Source of the DNA: JBBDMU01 sp040905685
GTDB lineage: Bacteria > Bacteroidota > Rhodothermia > Balneolales > Natronogracilivirgulaceae
DNA length: 64,000 nt
Reading direction: 5' to 3'
Assembly: GCA_040905685.1 (NCBI GenBank)
Contig: JBBDRB010000092.1
Coordinates: 1 to 64,000 of the forward strand
The notes beneath the pieces are model-generated. The model did not search any database. It was not told the DNA's origin and saw nothing but the letters and a program-made list of their open reading frames with translations. How positions within the stretch are numbered: position 1 is the stretch's first letter; every line of letters begins with the position of its first letter. The translations under genes were made by a program, and so were the position numbers. Below are positions 36,870 through 46,032 of the stretch, piece after piece.

Positions 36870-38246
36870 ATGAAGAAAACGGTTGTTTTAAATGTCGTCG
36901 GACTCACACCCGATCTCATCGGGAAGGACACTCCTTTCTTGTCGGGCTGGTTTGAAAAAAACCGGATCAGGCCGGTGGGTTCCGTGCTGCCGGCCGTTAC
37001 CTGTTCGGCCCAGGCCACCTATCTTACCGGGGTCATGCCTTCCCGGCACGGCATTGTCGGAAACGGCTGGTATTTTCGCGACATGGATGAGATAAAATTC
37101 TGGAGGCAATCCAATAAGCTGATTCAGGCACCCCGGATCTGGGATAAGGCAAAACAACATGATCCGGATTTTACCTGTGCCAACCTGTTCTGGTGGTACA
37201 ATATGAATTCAACCGTGGATTATCTGGTGACCCCACGGCCTGTCTACCGGGCTGACGGGGTAAAAATCCCCGATATTCTGACCGACCCGGCTCCCCTGAG
37301 GGACGAACTGCAGGGAGAGCTTGGCCCGTTCCCTTTGTTTAAATTCTGGGGACCTGCCACCGATATCACTTCCACCCGGTGGATTGCCGATGCGACCCTG
37401 TTAACCGATAAGAAATACGACCCAACGCTGACCCTTGTCTATTTGCCCCACCTTGATTACAACCTTCAGCGCCTGGGTCCGCTGGATCCGGCCATCAGCA
37501 AAGACCTGTCAGAGATTGACGGGGTTTGTGAACAACTCATACGCTATTACGAACAAGGCCATACCCGGGTCATTGTGCTTTCGGAATATGGCATTGCCCC
37601 CGTCAGCAAACCCGTTTCCCTGAACCGGACTCTGCGCCGGGAAGGCTACATTACCGTAAGGGAAGAAATGGGACAGGAAATCCTGATTCCCGGCAGCAGC
37701 CGGGCATTTGTGGTAGCCGACCACCAGATCGCCCACATCTATATCAGGAACAGCGAAGATGTCGAACCTGTCCGCAGGCTGCTGGGTCCCGTTGAGGGTG
37801 TCGAAGCCATTCTGGATGAGGACGGGAAAAAGAAATACGGGCTGGATCATGACCGTTCCGGTGAACTGGTCGCCCTGGCAGAACCCGACGCCTGGTTCAC
37901 CTATTATTACTGGCTGGACGATGACAAAGCGCCGGATTTTGCACCCAATGTGGATATCCACAACAAGCCCGGCTATGATCCTGCCGAGTTGTTTGTAGAT
38001 CCTGGAATACGCTTTCCCCGGGTTAAGGCCGGCAGGAGACTCCTGCAAAAAAAACTGGGCTTCCGTTATGTAATGGATCTGATACCCATTGAAGGATCGC
38101 TGGTTAAAGGTTCTCACGGGCGGCATGCCGCATCAGATGGAACCGGTCCGCTGCTGGCCTCCAATGCCCCCGGCCTGATTAAGGACCCGTCTCTCCGCCC
38201 TACCGATGTACATGATGTGATCTGGGCCCATTTAACGGAAGATTGA
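36870..38246 (+). CDS. eboF: EboF, alkaline phosphatase-superfamily phosphodiesterase of the ebo cluster
   Basis: 458 residues. N-terminal VGLTPDLIGKDTPFLSGW and PAVTCSAQATYLTGVMPSRHGIVGNGW with the nucleophilic Thr, later LSEYGIAP and SHGRH, match nucleotide pyrophosphatase/phosphodiesterase enzymes of the alkaline phosphatase fold. Likely a two-metal phosphate or phosphodiester hydrolase. No signal peptide is seen, so it is predicted cytoplasmic. Ends 7 nt from the convergent ThuA-like gene, with no visible terminator between. Confidence 0.9.
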   Translation: MKKTVVLNVVGLTPDLIGKDTPFLSGWFEKNRIRPVGSVLPAVTCSAQATYLTGVMPSRHGIVGNGWYFRDMDEIKFWRQSNKLIQAPRIWDKAKQHDPDFTCANLFWWYNMNSTVDYLVTPRPVYRADGVKIPDILTDPAPLRDELQGELGPFPLFKFWGPATDITSTRWIADATLLTDKKYDPTLTLVYLPHLDYNLQRLGPLDPAISKDLSEIDGVCEQLIRYYEQGHTRVIVLSEYGIAPVSKPVSLNRTLRREGYITVREEMGQEILIPGSSRAFVVADHQIAHIYIRNSEDVEPVRRLLGPVEGVEAILDEDGKKKYGLDHDRSGELVALAEPDAWFTYYYWLDDDKAPDFAPNVDIHNKPGYDPAELFVDPGIRFPRVKAGRRLLQKKLGFRYVMDLIPIEGSLVKGSHGRHAASDGTGPLLASNAPGLIKDPSLRPTDVHDVIWAHLTED

Positions 38247-38253
38247 ACCCCGG

Positions 38254-38970
38254 TTAATTTTTCAGATACCCTATGCTATTTTTAAGCATGGCAGTGTAAG
38301 CCTCATGTTCATGGGAATCACCGTCATGGCCCAGGGTGATGCATACGACCCGGCCGTCGCCATGACCGAGCGTCCATGCTACGGGATACTCATTGCCGGT
38401 TCCGGGTTCGATCCCGACGGCCAGGACATGTATATCCGGGCCATCCTCATCCTTTTCAAAACGGTAAAGTTCATCGGTAATCCTGAATGTATCCGGAACG
38501 GACTGCATCACGGGATGATCATGATCGACCACCTTCACTTCAAATTCCCCCAGGGGTCCGTGTCCGTTAGCCCCCCCACCGACAAGATCGCGGTTGAACT
38601 CAGGCCAGTCCGGCCAGCTGTACCAGGTTGCGGCATGAACCAGCAACAACCCGTTACCTGAGCCGGTAAAATTGAAAATCCCCTGGCGGAGCGAAGGGTC
38701 TTCAAGAGGCTGATTATTATTCATATATAAGACATCGGTGGACTCAAGCCCCGGTAGGACAGTCCCGGGATCGTCGGTATACCGCACGCGGGTACCGGTG
38801 GCTGCAAGGGTGGTGGAATCGGCAAGGTTAAACCAGGTGTCAAAGTCGTGATGCTCACCTCCGCCCAGTATGAGTACCCTTGCCGCCTCGCCGGACCGGG
38901 AGGCCCCGTCGCTGCAGGAACTCAGGAACGGCAGCAAGGCCGCAAAAAGGATGCCCCCGAGTATTTTCAT
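38254..38970 (-). CDS. ThuA-like domain lipoprotein
   Basis: About 238 residues from the ATG at 38970; the in-frame ATG at 38997 would add nine residues before the signal peptide. Lipobox LSSC gives a lipoprotein. VLILGGGEHHDFDTWF, GLLLVHAATWYSWPDWPEF and VAWTLGHGDGRVVCITLGHD are typical of the ThuA (trehalose utilisation) fold, a class I glutamine-amidotransferase-like fold of unsettled function, often next to sugar-uptake genes. Downstream of an MFS transporter with 51 nt between, probably one operon. Confidence 0.88.
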   Translation of the reverse strand: MKILGGILFAALLPFLSSCSDGASRSGEAARVLILGGGEHHDFDTWFNLADSTTLAATGTRVRYTDDPGTVLPGLESTDVLYMNNNQPLEDPSLRQGIFNFTGSGNGLLLVHAATWYSWPDWPEFNRDLVGGGANGHGPLGEFEVKVVDHDHPVMQSVPDTFRITDELYRFEKDEDGPDIHVLAVGIEPGTGNEYPVAWTLGHGDGRVVCITLGHDGDSHEHEAYTAMLKNSIGYLKN

Positions 38971-39021
38971 CGTGTGATCTCTTCGAAATGCTTTCATGAT
39001 AAAACCCTTTGTTGATATCGG

Positions 39022-40599
39022 TTAGACGGCATCCTTGCCGGTGACTTTCTCCAGCTTGACTGCCCGGTATCCGCCCTGTTGCTTATCCCTGATAAACATA
39101 ACCAGGAACACGACAGCCACCAGGAACGCTATGGGCGCCACCCAGAGAAATGACATCCTCCCCCCGTAATTATCGGCCGGACGAAGTATAGTGAAGGCCT
39201 CGGCGATGAGTGCTTCCTCCTGATCCAGCCCGGTATCCAGCAAGGCACGCAGTGCATTTCCGGTGTAATTGCCGTGAAGCTCGCCCGTATCTCTAAAATA
39301 AGCAAGCGCCTGGACGGCCGGATCCAGGGCATTTCGGACATCGGCGGCCCGGTATCCCAGCCCGGCCAGCGCTTCGGGATCACCGGACGCGGCAGCGGCG
39401 GCGGCCACATAAGCCGGAAAACGATTTTCTACCTGCTCCAGAACGGCTACGGTCTGGGTTTCATTTAACGCATCGGGAAGGTAACGGTCGGCAATTTCGC
39501 CCATCATAGCATTTGAGCCGCCGGCGGCAAAAAAGCCCACCCCTATTAACAGGACGATTCCCAGAGAACCGGCCTGGGGGAAGCGTTCACTCATCAGGCC
39601 TACCAGCGTGGGAAAACAGAAAGCAATGCCACAGGCAAAAACCGTAGCGGAAACCAGCAGCGGAAAGGTTTCTGTTTCGAAATAACTGAACATCAAAAGT
39701 CCGATGCCGGTCAGCACCGAGGATCCCAGGAGCATGCCCGTCGGTGAAAACCGTTCTACAAACGGACCGGCAAACATGCGAAGTACCATCATCAACCCGC
39801 TTATCCATACCAGTACCAGCATGCCATGGAGTCCGGCGGCCTGAAGCACCTCAGGGATCCAGCGCATGGGTCCCATTTCAAAGGACAGGGTAAACATTTT
39901 CAGGATGATCAGTCCCCATACGAGTGGATGCGTCAGGGTATACCTGAACATGTCACCGATGGGTATGCCCGCAGCCGCTGTTTCCGTTTCCGGGAATTTC
40001 TCCGGCAGCACCATGTACCCGTACAGGAATACCGGGATATAGATTACCGCTATCTGTAAGGTCCAGTGACCAATATTAACCGGTCCGACGGTACCGGCCT
40101 GAACCATGAGCCATCCGATGAGTCCGCCCAATACCATGCCTCCCGGGAAAAATGCATGGAAATGATTTAGTTTGGTCGTCTTATTATCAGGGAACAGGGC
40201 TGCCGTTAACGGATTGCCCGAAACTTCGATCAATCCGTTGCCTGCCCCGAAACCTATGGCACCCAGAAACAGGATCCAGAAACCGGCCGGATCACCGGCA
40301 AACGGATAGGCCAGCAAAAAGAGGGTGACCCCGGAAAGATGACCGACAAAGGCTCCTTTGGTTGTTTTTTTTAAGCCGATCTTCTCCATAAAAGGCCCGA
40401 AGACCAACAGGCCAAGGGCCATCCCCCAAAGGGCTGCACCGCCGATATACCCTACATGGGCATTGGTCAGGATGAATTCGGTTTTCAGCTGCTGGAGAAT
40501 ATTACTGACCAGCACAAATGAAAATGCGGTGGGCAATAACGCCAGGCAGATACCGGTAAATAATTTCTTACGATTGATGCCGTCTGAGCCTTCTTTCAT
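39022..40599 (-). CDS. MFS transporter, sugar-porter-like, with a long loop near the C-terminus
   Basis: 525 residues, twelve predicted membrane segments. GFGAGNGLIEVSGNPLTAALFPDNKTTKLNHFHAFFPGG resembles FucP-type and related sugar MFS proteins, whose loop pattern GNPL...N..H is conserved. A soluble stretch of roughly 100 residues (about 385-483, acidic and Ala-rich) sits between the last two membrane segments and makes the protein some 100 residues longer than usual. Substrate unknown; the ThuA neighbour hints at a sugar or sugar derivative. Convergence with eboF does not show a shared role. Confidence 0.88.
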   Translation of the reverse strand: MKEGSDGINRKKLFTGICLALLPTAFSFVLVSNILQQLKTEFILTNAHVGYIGGAALWGMALGLLVFGPFMEKIGLKKTTKGAFVGHLSGVTLFLLAYPFAGDPAGFWILFLGAIGFGAGNGLIEVSGNPLTAALFPDNKTTKLNHFHAFFPGGMVLGGLIGWLMVQAGTVGPVNIGHWTLQIAVIYIPVFLYGYMVLPEKFPETETAAAGIPIGDMFRYTLTHPLVWGLIILKMFTLSFEMGPMRWIPEVLQAAGLHGMLVLVWISGLMMVLRMFAGPFVERFSPTGMLLGSSVLTGIGLLMFSYFETETFPLLVSATVFACGIAFCFPTLVGLMSERFPQAGSLGIVLLIGVGFFAAGGSNAMMGEIADRYLPDALNETQTVAVLEQVENRFPAYVAAAAAASGDPEALAGLGYRAADVRNALDPAVQALAYFRDTGELHGNYTGNALRALLDTGLDQEEALIAEAFTILRPADNYGGRMSFLWVAPIAFLVAVVFLVMFIRDKQQGGYRAVKLEKVTGKDAV

Positions 40600-40615
40600 A
40601 TTTTTATCTCTTTAT

Positions 40616-40630
40616 TGATAATGAGTATCA
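40616..40630. repeat. Short inverted repeat upstream of the MFS gene
   Basis: TGATA-ATGAG-TATCA, 16 bp upstream of the MFS start codon. Possible operator half-sites; short enough to occur by chance. Confidence 0.3.
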
Positions 40631-40754
40631 GGGTCTTGAACCGTCACAGGACTCCTTCACTGTGCAAGCCAGATTAATATACTAAAAGTCAGATAATATA
40701 CAACCTGAACACGTTTCACCAGCCGGGAATATTAACTAAAATAAATCTATCTGA

Positions 40755-40786
40755 ACTAGGGGTAAACATGGCGCTTAGTTGTAATG
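40755..40786 (+). promoter_or_regulatory. Candidate ECF-sigma promoter, copy 1
   Basis: ACTAGGGGTAAA (40755-40766), 12 nt, then TTGTAATG (40779-40786), ending 38 bp before the ATG of a small lipoprotein gene. The same 12-mer with the same 12-nt spacing to TTGTA occurs upstream of the lipoprotein-FecR-TonB receptor operon at 46064-46033 (minus strand). Confidence 0.6.
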
Positions 40787-40824
40787 CAATCAGATGAGCA
40801 GAAACAACAATCAACTTCCAAGCC

Positions 40825-41040
40825 ATGAGACCTGCATCCAATATTATACTGATCTTATTCATGATGTTCTTCCTATCATGTTCACTGGTGATGCTGGCTT
40901 CTACGGAACAAAATCGGGCCGACATCCATGACGAATGGTCGGAAACCTTGCCTGATACGATGGGAGAACTGGAACTGCGATATAACCTGCAGAACAAAGA
41001 CATCAGGAATACCGGCATCCGTAAAGGGGTTCCTGATTAA
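40825..41040 (+). CDS. Putative small lipoprotein
   Basis: 71 residues. Basic residue then a hydrophobic core and FFLSCSLV, a plausible lipobox, followed by a polar tail (STEQNRADIHDEWSETL). A candidate ECF promoter lies at matching distance upstream and a terminator downstream, which favours a real gene. No family recognised. A 100-residue minus-strand frame covers the same DNA but lacks such context. Confidence 0.5.
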   Translation: MRPASNIILILFMMFFLSCSLVMLASTEQNRADIHDEWSETLPDTMGELELRYNLQNKDIRNTGIRKGVPD

Positions 41041-41107
41041 AAAGAAACACGACTGGATACGGTATGGAATTATTTGTGGATTATAATTCTTGCCTTATCC
41101 ATCTGCC

Positions 41108-41148
41108 AAAAGCCGGCCGGAACCCCTAACCGAGCCGGCTTTTTTTTT
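41108..41148. terminator. Terminator between small lipoprotein gene and TonB receptor gene
   Basis: AAAAGCCGGC (41108-41117) pairs perfectly with GCCGGCTTTT (41134-41143), then T to 41148. It ends plus-strand transcription after the small lipoprotein; on the minus strand the arm ends in TTTT directly beyond the receptor stop codon, so it can act in both directions. Confidence 0.85.
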
Positions 41149-43798
41149 AAAATGAGAAGACTACTTCGAAGGACGGATGAAACCCCAGATCGTAAACATC
41201 AACGGGGATGGTTGAGAGCCGGGAAATTGAACGGCTGTCGTCAATGGCCAGGCTGTATTCTCTGTACCAGGTATTCTTGTTGTTGAACAGGTTAAAAACG
41301 GAAAACTTCATATCGACCCGGCTTTCCTCGGTAAATGACCGGGTGTATTGCATGGAAATGTCAAAGCGCCGGTAGTTGGAAAGGCGATCCTCCCTTTGTT
41401 CTCCGGTTTGGGCCAGCCTGTTAGGCGCCCCCGAGGCCAGGTTCCATGACAGGCTGGCCTGGAGATCCTGCATGAGTTCAAGCTCAATCGTCGCCGAATA
41501 ACGGTGGCGCCGGTCCCAATCCGCATAAAATGGGTTGCCGTCATACAAGTAAAGATTTTGCAAAATCATCTCGGAGATCGTGTAGGTCTGGCTAACTGTT
41601 ATAAATTGGTTCAGCGAATTCCTCATTAAAAACTCAATCCCTTTACCGGTGCCCTCGTTTTCATGGAACCATGGAGTATGTGCAAATGCATTACTCAGAG
41701 ACTGGGTATTGACCTCATGCAGACGCTGATTATGGTATTTTTTGAAATAGGTTTCAACTTGAAGATAACTATGGCTGAACGGCTTGATGTAGATCCCTGC
41801 AGAATAATGATTAACCGAAGAAGGCGGCTGATCGGTGTCACTCAGGACCCAAACATCTGACGTTACGGCGTGGGCAAACCCTACCCTGTGCAGGAACTGG
41901 TAATTCCGGCTATAGCCGGCACCCAGGGTAACCGGCGACTCAGGAAATAACCGCAGCTTAACCCTTGGTGACCATTTCAGATATTTTCCGGCTGAATAAA
42001 ACTGAAACCGGCTTCCGGTCTGCAGGCGCACCTGTTCTGATTTGATGATTTCCAGGTGGGCAAAAGCATCAATCTGGCTGGACCGTGATAGTTTTAGAAA
42101 ACCCGGCCGGTCAAATGATTCCTCGAAGTAATCACCCATATAATAAAACCAGGCAGCTCCAAAAGTCGCCGAAAACATGGTAAAATCAACATCAAAAGTT
42201 TGTTTGGCCTTTATTTCATTCAGGGTGCTCTCGTTGTAAAAGGGATAGGTAAACATGCTTACCTGATTCATATTACCCTGATTGGTTATTCGGGTATACA
42301 CAAAATCATCTTTGGTGTAGGAAGTTTCATAGGCGCTGATTCCGGCCATGGTCTGGCTGAAGATCCCTCCCCCGAACTCCCTTTGGTACTGTATGCTGGC
42401 TACCAGATTGCCCCAATCGTTAACGGTCTCTACATTCTGGGCTTCAATGAAGATATCCGGATTAATTATCCGGGCATTTCTGAACGCCGTTTGCCTTGTA
42501 TAATCCCCCCCATAATAGGCACTGGCCATTAAACGGCTGCCGGAGGAGCTTTCATGGTAAATTTTCCCGTGCAAATCCAGAAAACGGACCTCGGAATCAC
42601 CGGGATCAACTACCTCTGCATTCAGGTCGGTTAGATTGTCAGCCAGTACATTGCGGGGTCTGTCAATATCCAGTCCCCATTTTATCAGGTAGGGATTGTT
42701 GAACCAGCTAATCGTATTCATAAACGAATGCCTGGCCGATAGCAGCCAGCTGCTGCCCTGGTTCAGGGGGCCTTCAGCCGTCGCCTTTACACTCGAATTG
42801 CTTAAGCCGGCATTGGTATTAAATCCTTGCTGTGATCCTGTTCGTGTGAGTAAAGACAGTGTACCGCCGGTCGATGCCTGATATATGGCGGGCGTAACGT
42901 CATAAAAAAAATTATTGGTTTGTATGGCATCATCGTTAAAGCTGTCGAGCAGGCCAAAAAGGTGGTTCTGGTTGAAAATGCTCATACCATCCAGAATAAC
43001 CTGAAACCCATCCGGATTGCTGCCGCGTATATTCAGGCCTTCGTTCATGGCTGTATTTAAACTTACCGAGGGCAGTACCTGCAGGGATCGAACAGCATTG
43101 CTTTCCCCTAACGGGCTGAATTTACCGGTATTGACCAGATTGGCAATGCTTGAATCCTTGGAAGCGTAGTAGGAAACGTCTGTTATGAGGATATTCATAC
43201 CCTGTATCACTTTGGGTGACAAGCGAATTGTGAGCCCGCGTATACTCGGGTATTCTTTCAGGTTCAGGGTGATCTCCCTGGGTTCATATCCAACATAAGA
43301 GGCCTTGATATTCCAGACCGAATCGCTGTTTTCCCTGGTTATCCGGAAAGATCCTGTACTGTTGGCAATGACACCGTTTGCCCTTTCGTCTGTCCAGGAA
43401 AGTGTGGCATAGGGCAGCCGTTCTCCGGTATGGCTATCCACTACCTGGCCGGAAACCTCAACGAAACCCAAAAAATCGGGAAAAACCGTAGCCTCCAGCA
43501 GCAGGATCTGAGAACGGTTGTCATCAAGCAGAACATCGACTGAATAGGGTTTTAACTGTTCGCGAAGTTCCCCGATAAGGTTATCGTCATCCAGGTCCAG
43601 TGTCACCCGAATATTATTTATTAGGCTTTCACGATATAAAAACCGGAGTTGAGTATCGGCCTGCAATTTAGCAATTACATTCAGCAGCGGCACATCTTCA
43701 ATCTTCTGGGCTTTAACATGGGAACCCAGCCCCAAAAAAAAAATGAGAAATGTTATAGTTATTCCATAATACAGATTACGCCAATGGAAATCGGGCAT
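41147..43798 (-). CDS. TonB-dependent receptor with STN signalling domain
   Basis: 883 residues. Signal peptide, then an STN secretin/TonB short domain (about 30-105; VPLLNVIAKLQADTQLRFLYRESLI), a carboxypeptidase-regulatory-like beta sandwich (about 112-200; EVSGQVVDSHTGERLPYATLSW), a plug (NAVRSLQVLPSVSL, GLNIRGSNPDGFQVILDGMSIFNQNHLFG) and a 22-strand barrel ending in FEVVFSF. The STN domain marks a transducer that signals through FecR to an ECF sigma factor. No SusD partner lies next to it. Ligand unknown. Overlaps fecR-like gene by 1 nt. Confidence 0.93.
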   Translation of the reverse strand: MPDFHWRNLYYGITITFLIFFLGLGSHVKAQKIEDVPLLNVIAKLQADTQLRFLYRESLINNIRVTLDLDDDNLIGELREQLKPYSVDVLLDDNRSQILLLEATVFPDFLGFVEVSGQVVDSHTGERLPYATLSWTDERANGVIANSTGSFRITRENSDSVWNIKASYVGYEPREITLNLKEYPSIRGLTIRLSPKVIQGMNILITDVSYYASKDSSIANLVNTGKFSPLGESNAVRSLQVLPSVSLNTAMNEGLNIRGSNPDGFQVILDGMSIFNQNHLFGLLDSFNDDAIQTNNFFYDVTPAIYQASTGGTLSLLTRTGSQQGFNTNAGLSNSSVKATAEGPLNQGSSWLLSARHSFMNTISWFNNPYLIKWGLDIDRPRNVLADNLTDLNAEVVDPGDSEVRFLDLHGKIYHESSSGSRLMASAYYGGDYTRQTAFRNARIINPDIFIEAQNVETVNDWGNLVASIQYQREFGGGIFSQTMAGISAYETSYTKDDFVYTRITNQGNMNQVSMFTYPFYNESTLNEIKAKQTFDVDFTMFSATFGAAWFYYMGDYFEESFDRPGFLKLSRSSQIDAFAHLEIIKSEQVRLQTGSRFQFYSAGKYLKWSPRVKLRLFPESPVTLGAGYSRNYQFLHRVGFAHAVTSDVWVLSDTDQPPSSVNHYSAGIYIKPFSHSYLQVETYFKKYHNQRLHEVNTQSLSNAFAHTPWFHENEGTGKGIEFLMRNSLNQFITVSQTYTISEMILQNLYLYDGNPFYADWDRRHRYSATIELELMQDLQASLSWNLASGAPNRLAQTGEQREDRLSNYRRFDISMQYTRSFTEESRVDMKFSVFNLFNNKNTWYREYSLAIDDSRSISRLSTIPVDVYDLGFHPSFEVVFSF

Positions 43799-44754
43799 CA
43801 GTTAGGTATAAACGTATATTTTATATCATCATCCGTAATAAACCGTCCGTTCAGGACCGTTCCAAGGTCATTCAGACTTTGTTTTTGATCTTCCAAAGAG
43901 ATGGCTCCGCCTAATACATCACTTGTTATCGCCTCGGGGGCTTCTATTGAAATCTGAAAATGATGCTCCAGCTCTTTGAATATGTAATTTACGGAACGGC
44001 TGTTAAAAAGCAACTCATTCCGGGTCCAATCAAGAAATTCATCAATATCGGCCACTTTCGGCTTTAACAAACCCTCATTCGTGCTGATAGATGAAGATTG
44101 GCCGGGTTGCAGGACAATGAAATCCCGCCGGTCGGCCGTCTCAAAACGCACCTCACCTTCTTCAAGAAAGATCTGTGTCAATTCCCCCCAGTCACGCATG
44201 ACAAATCGCGTACCCAAAACCTCAGCCCGGCCGTGTTCCGATTCAACGGTAAACATACGGTCGGGACGACTGGCAACAGAGAAATATCCCTCTCCTTTAA
44301 GCCTGTACCGCTGTTCGGTTTCATTTTCCCGGATCATATAGAAGCTGGAATGTGGCCGCAGCGTCACCTCACTGCCACCCTGCAGCTGAAGGGATTCGAT
44401 CTGGGCGCCGCTGCTGGCCAACAGCGTCGGCTGGTTGCTTTGGTAATTATAGTACGCTGCGATGAACACGGCTATTAGCAAGGTTGCTGCTGTAGCCCAA
44501 ACCTTGGTTTTATTTGCCAGGTTATAGATTTTTACGGTTACCGGCATCGTTTCGCCGGCTATGCGGTCCCAGACGTTCCTGCCACCGGCCGGGATGGAAA
44601 GCTCTTCGGTCCGGTTCTTTTGTTTGTATGCCATCAATGCCGGCATCAGCGGATCTTCAATTTCCGCCGGGTTCCTGTGGCTTTCCAGGGTTTGCCCGAG
44701 CTTCTGAGCTAATTGCAGGTCCGGATCGTTTTCAGGTATTTGATTATTTTTCAT
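43798..44754 (-). CDS. FecR-family anti-sigma regulator
   Basis: 318 residues. N-terminal cytoplasmic part, one membrane segment at about 85-103 (VWATAATLLIAVFIAAYY), then the periplasmic FecR domain (GGSEVTLRPHSSFYMI, LKGEGYFSVASRPDRMFTVESEHGRAEVLGTRFVMRDW) and a C-terminal DUF4974/STN-like domain (FNSRSVNYIFKELEHHFQISIE). It relays the receptor signal to the sigma factor. Usual FecR genes directly follow the sigma gene; here an extra lipoprotein gene intervenes. Confidence 0.92.
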   Translation of the reverse strand: MKNNQIPENDPDLQLAQKLGQTLESHRNPAEIEDPLMPALMAYKQKNRTEELSIPAGGRNVWDRIAGETMPVTVKIYNLANKTKVWATAATLLIAVFIAAYYNYQSNQPTLLASSGAQIESLQLQGGSEVTLRPHSSFYMIRENETEQRYRLKGEGYFSVASRPDRMFTVESEHGRAEVLGTRFVMRDWGELTQIFLEEGEVRFETADRRDFIVLQPGQSSSISTNEGLLKPKVADIDEFLDWTRNELLFNSRSVNYIFKELEHHFQISIEAPEAITSDVLGGAISLEDQKQSLNDLGTVLNGRFITDDDIKYTFIPN

Positions 44755-44798
44755 GATTTATCCATTTATACAAAATGACAGGGGACCCGCCATTTTTG

Positions 44799-44815
44799 TG
44801 ATGATTGTATCATCA
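44799..44815. repeat. Inverted repeat between lipoprotein and FecR genes
   Basis: TGATGA-TTGTA-TCATCA, a perfect 6-bp inverted repeat with a 5-nt loop directly after the lipoprotein stop codon. No T run follows; a weak hairpin or an operator. Confidence 0.4.
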
Positions 44816-44818
44816 GCT

Positions 44819-46003
44819 TTAATCTCGTTGTGTTCTGAATTCAACTTCCGTTGCGGTATAGTTGTGTGACCTTCCCTTTCGGTCTAACTTACCGTGAGCC
44901 TCTACGGTAATATCAGCCTTTATGGCCTCCCTGACTTCCTTCAGGCTGGCAAATTCCGATTGCTTCAGAAAACGGGTATTCTCGTCAACCCGAACCCTTT
45001 TGCTGTTGAATAAAATGAAAAAACCGGCCCCTTCATTAACCGAACTGACATTACCCATCAGGTCATCGTCACTCAGGACCGGCGAACTCATATCCGGTGA
45101 GTTATCCATAAGCGTGAGCGTAAATATTTGGTTAAAATTCCTGAATTTCAACAGGGCCGTACCATCACCCGTCAACTCAACATTACCGGTAAGTCTGGTT
45201 TCTGAATCCTGGTCGGGGGTCAGCACATATTCCAGTCCGCCGGTCACCCCTTGCCTGAAATTATGATGATCTTCAAAATGGGTTTTGTTAACCTGGACGT
45301 TAAGCAACTTAATTTTAATGGAATAATCATCGCTCGAAAAAGCCTCCTTTTCGGCATTGATGCCTTCCAGCCTGCCCTGACCTTCATAATTTCCTTCTAT
45401 GGTGAGGGATGGAGAATCGAAGGCCAACCCGTCGATCCGGTAGTTATCGGCTCTTTGGTAGGTTGAATAATTGACGGCCAGCCCGTTTTCATAGGTAGTG
45501 ATCGATCCGGTGCGCTCACCGGAGAAATCAATGATCTCAATCTTATCCCGGTTTGCCCCGGGGTAGCGGATTGGTTCCGCTGAATTATCGTAGAAAACAT
45601 ACGACAATCTCGCCTGGGTCTCTTTTTCGATCCCATCCTCCGAAGTCTGCCTGTTCAGTGTAATTTCATGCTTACCCGTCTCTTCAATATATTCGTAGGC
45701 ATATTCCGGGTCTTCGGTGAGAGAATCAGAATCACCGGAGCGCTTCAAAAGCTGGTCTGAAATGGCTTCCCTAAACCCTTCTGCTGACGGCGTTTCAAAG
45801 GCGTCATTCAGGCTTGCAATAACCCCGTCTGTCTTTTCGGAGAGGGATTCACCTATTATGCGGCTGGCTATGTAAAGGTCTGCCTTGCTTTCCGGACCGT
45901 CCGGCAATATGGTTTGTTGCCCGTCTATAGATTCGAGCCCGTCTACGGTGCACCCAACTAAGATGAGCGCCACCAGATACGTTGATAGTGGAAATGCTTT
46001 CAC
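44819..46003 (-). CDS. Unknown lipoprotein with DUF5666-like C-terminus, in the sigma-FecR operon
   Basis: 394 residues. Lipobox LVGC near residue 18. An acidic helical N-terminal third is followed by a beta-rich region, and the C-terminal part (about 318-390; GNVSSVNEGAGFFILFNSKRVRVDENT then VEAHGK) resembles the OB-like DUF5666 repeat, a resemblance by pattern only. Encoded between the ECF sigma gene and fecR-like gene, and preceded by the candidate ECF promoter, so it is probably exported and controlled by the same signal. Function unknown. Confidence 0.8.
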   Translation of the reverse strand: MKAFPLSTYLVALILVGCTVDGLESIDGQQTILPDGPESKADLYIASRIIGESLSEKTDGVIASLNDAFETPSAEGFREAISDQLLKRSGDSDSLTEDPEYAYEYIEETGKHEITLNRQTSEDGIEKETQARLSYVFYDNSAEPIRYPGANRDKIEIIDFSGERTGSITTYENGLAVNYSTYQRADNYRIDGLAFDSPSLTIEGNYEGQGRLEGINAEKEAFSSDDYSIKIKLLNVQVNKTHFEDHHNFRQGVTGGLEYVLTPDQDSETRLTGNVELTGDGTALLKFRNFNQIFTLTLMDNSPDMSSPVLSDDDLMGNVSSVNEGAGFFILFNSKRVRVDENTRFLKQSEFASLKEVREAIKADITVEAHGKLDRKGRSHNYTATEVEFRTQRD

Positions 46004-46032
46004 AATACGGAGTTTAATGCGTGTTATATCAG

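Noticed and set aside
40716..41018. 100-codon minus-strand frame opposite the small lipoprotein
   Set aside because: It has no promoter or ribosome-site context, while the plus-strand frame has a lipobox, upstream motif and terminator.
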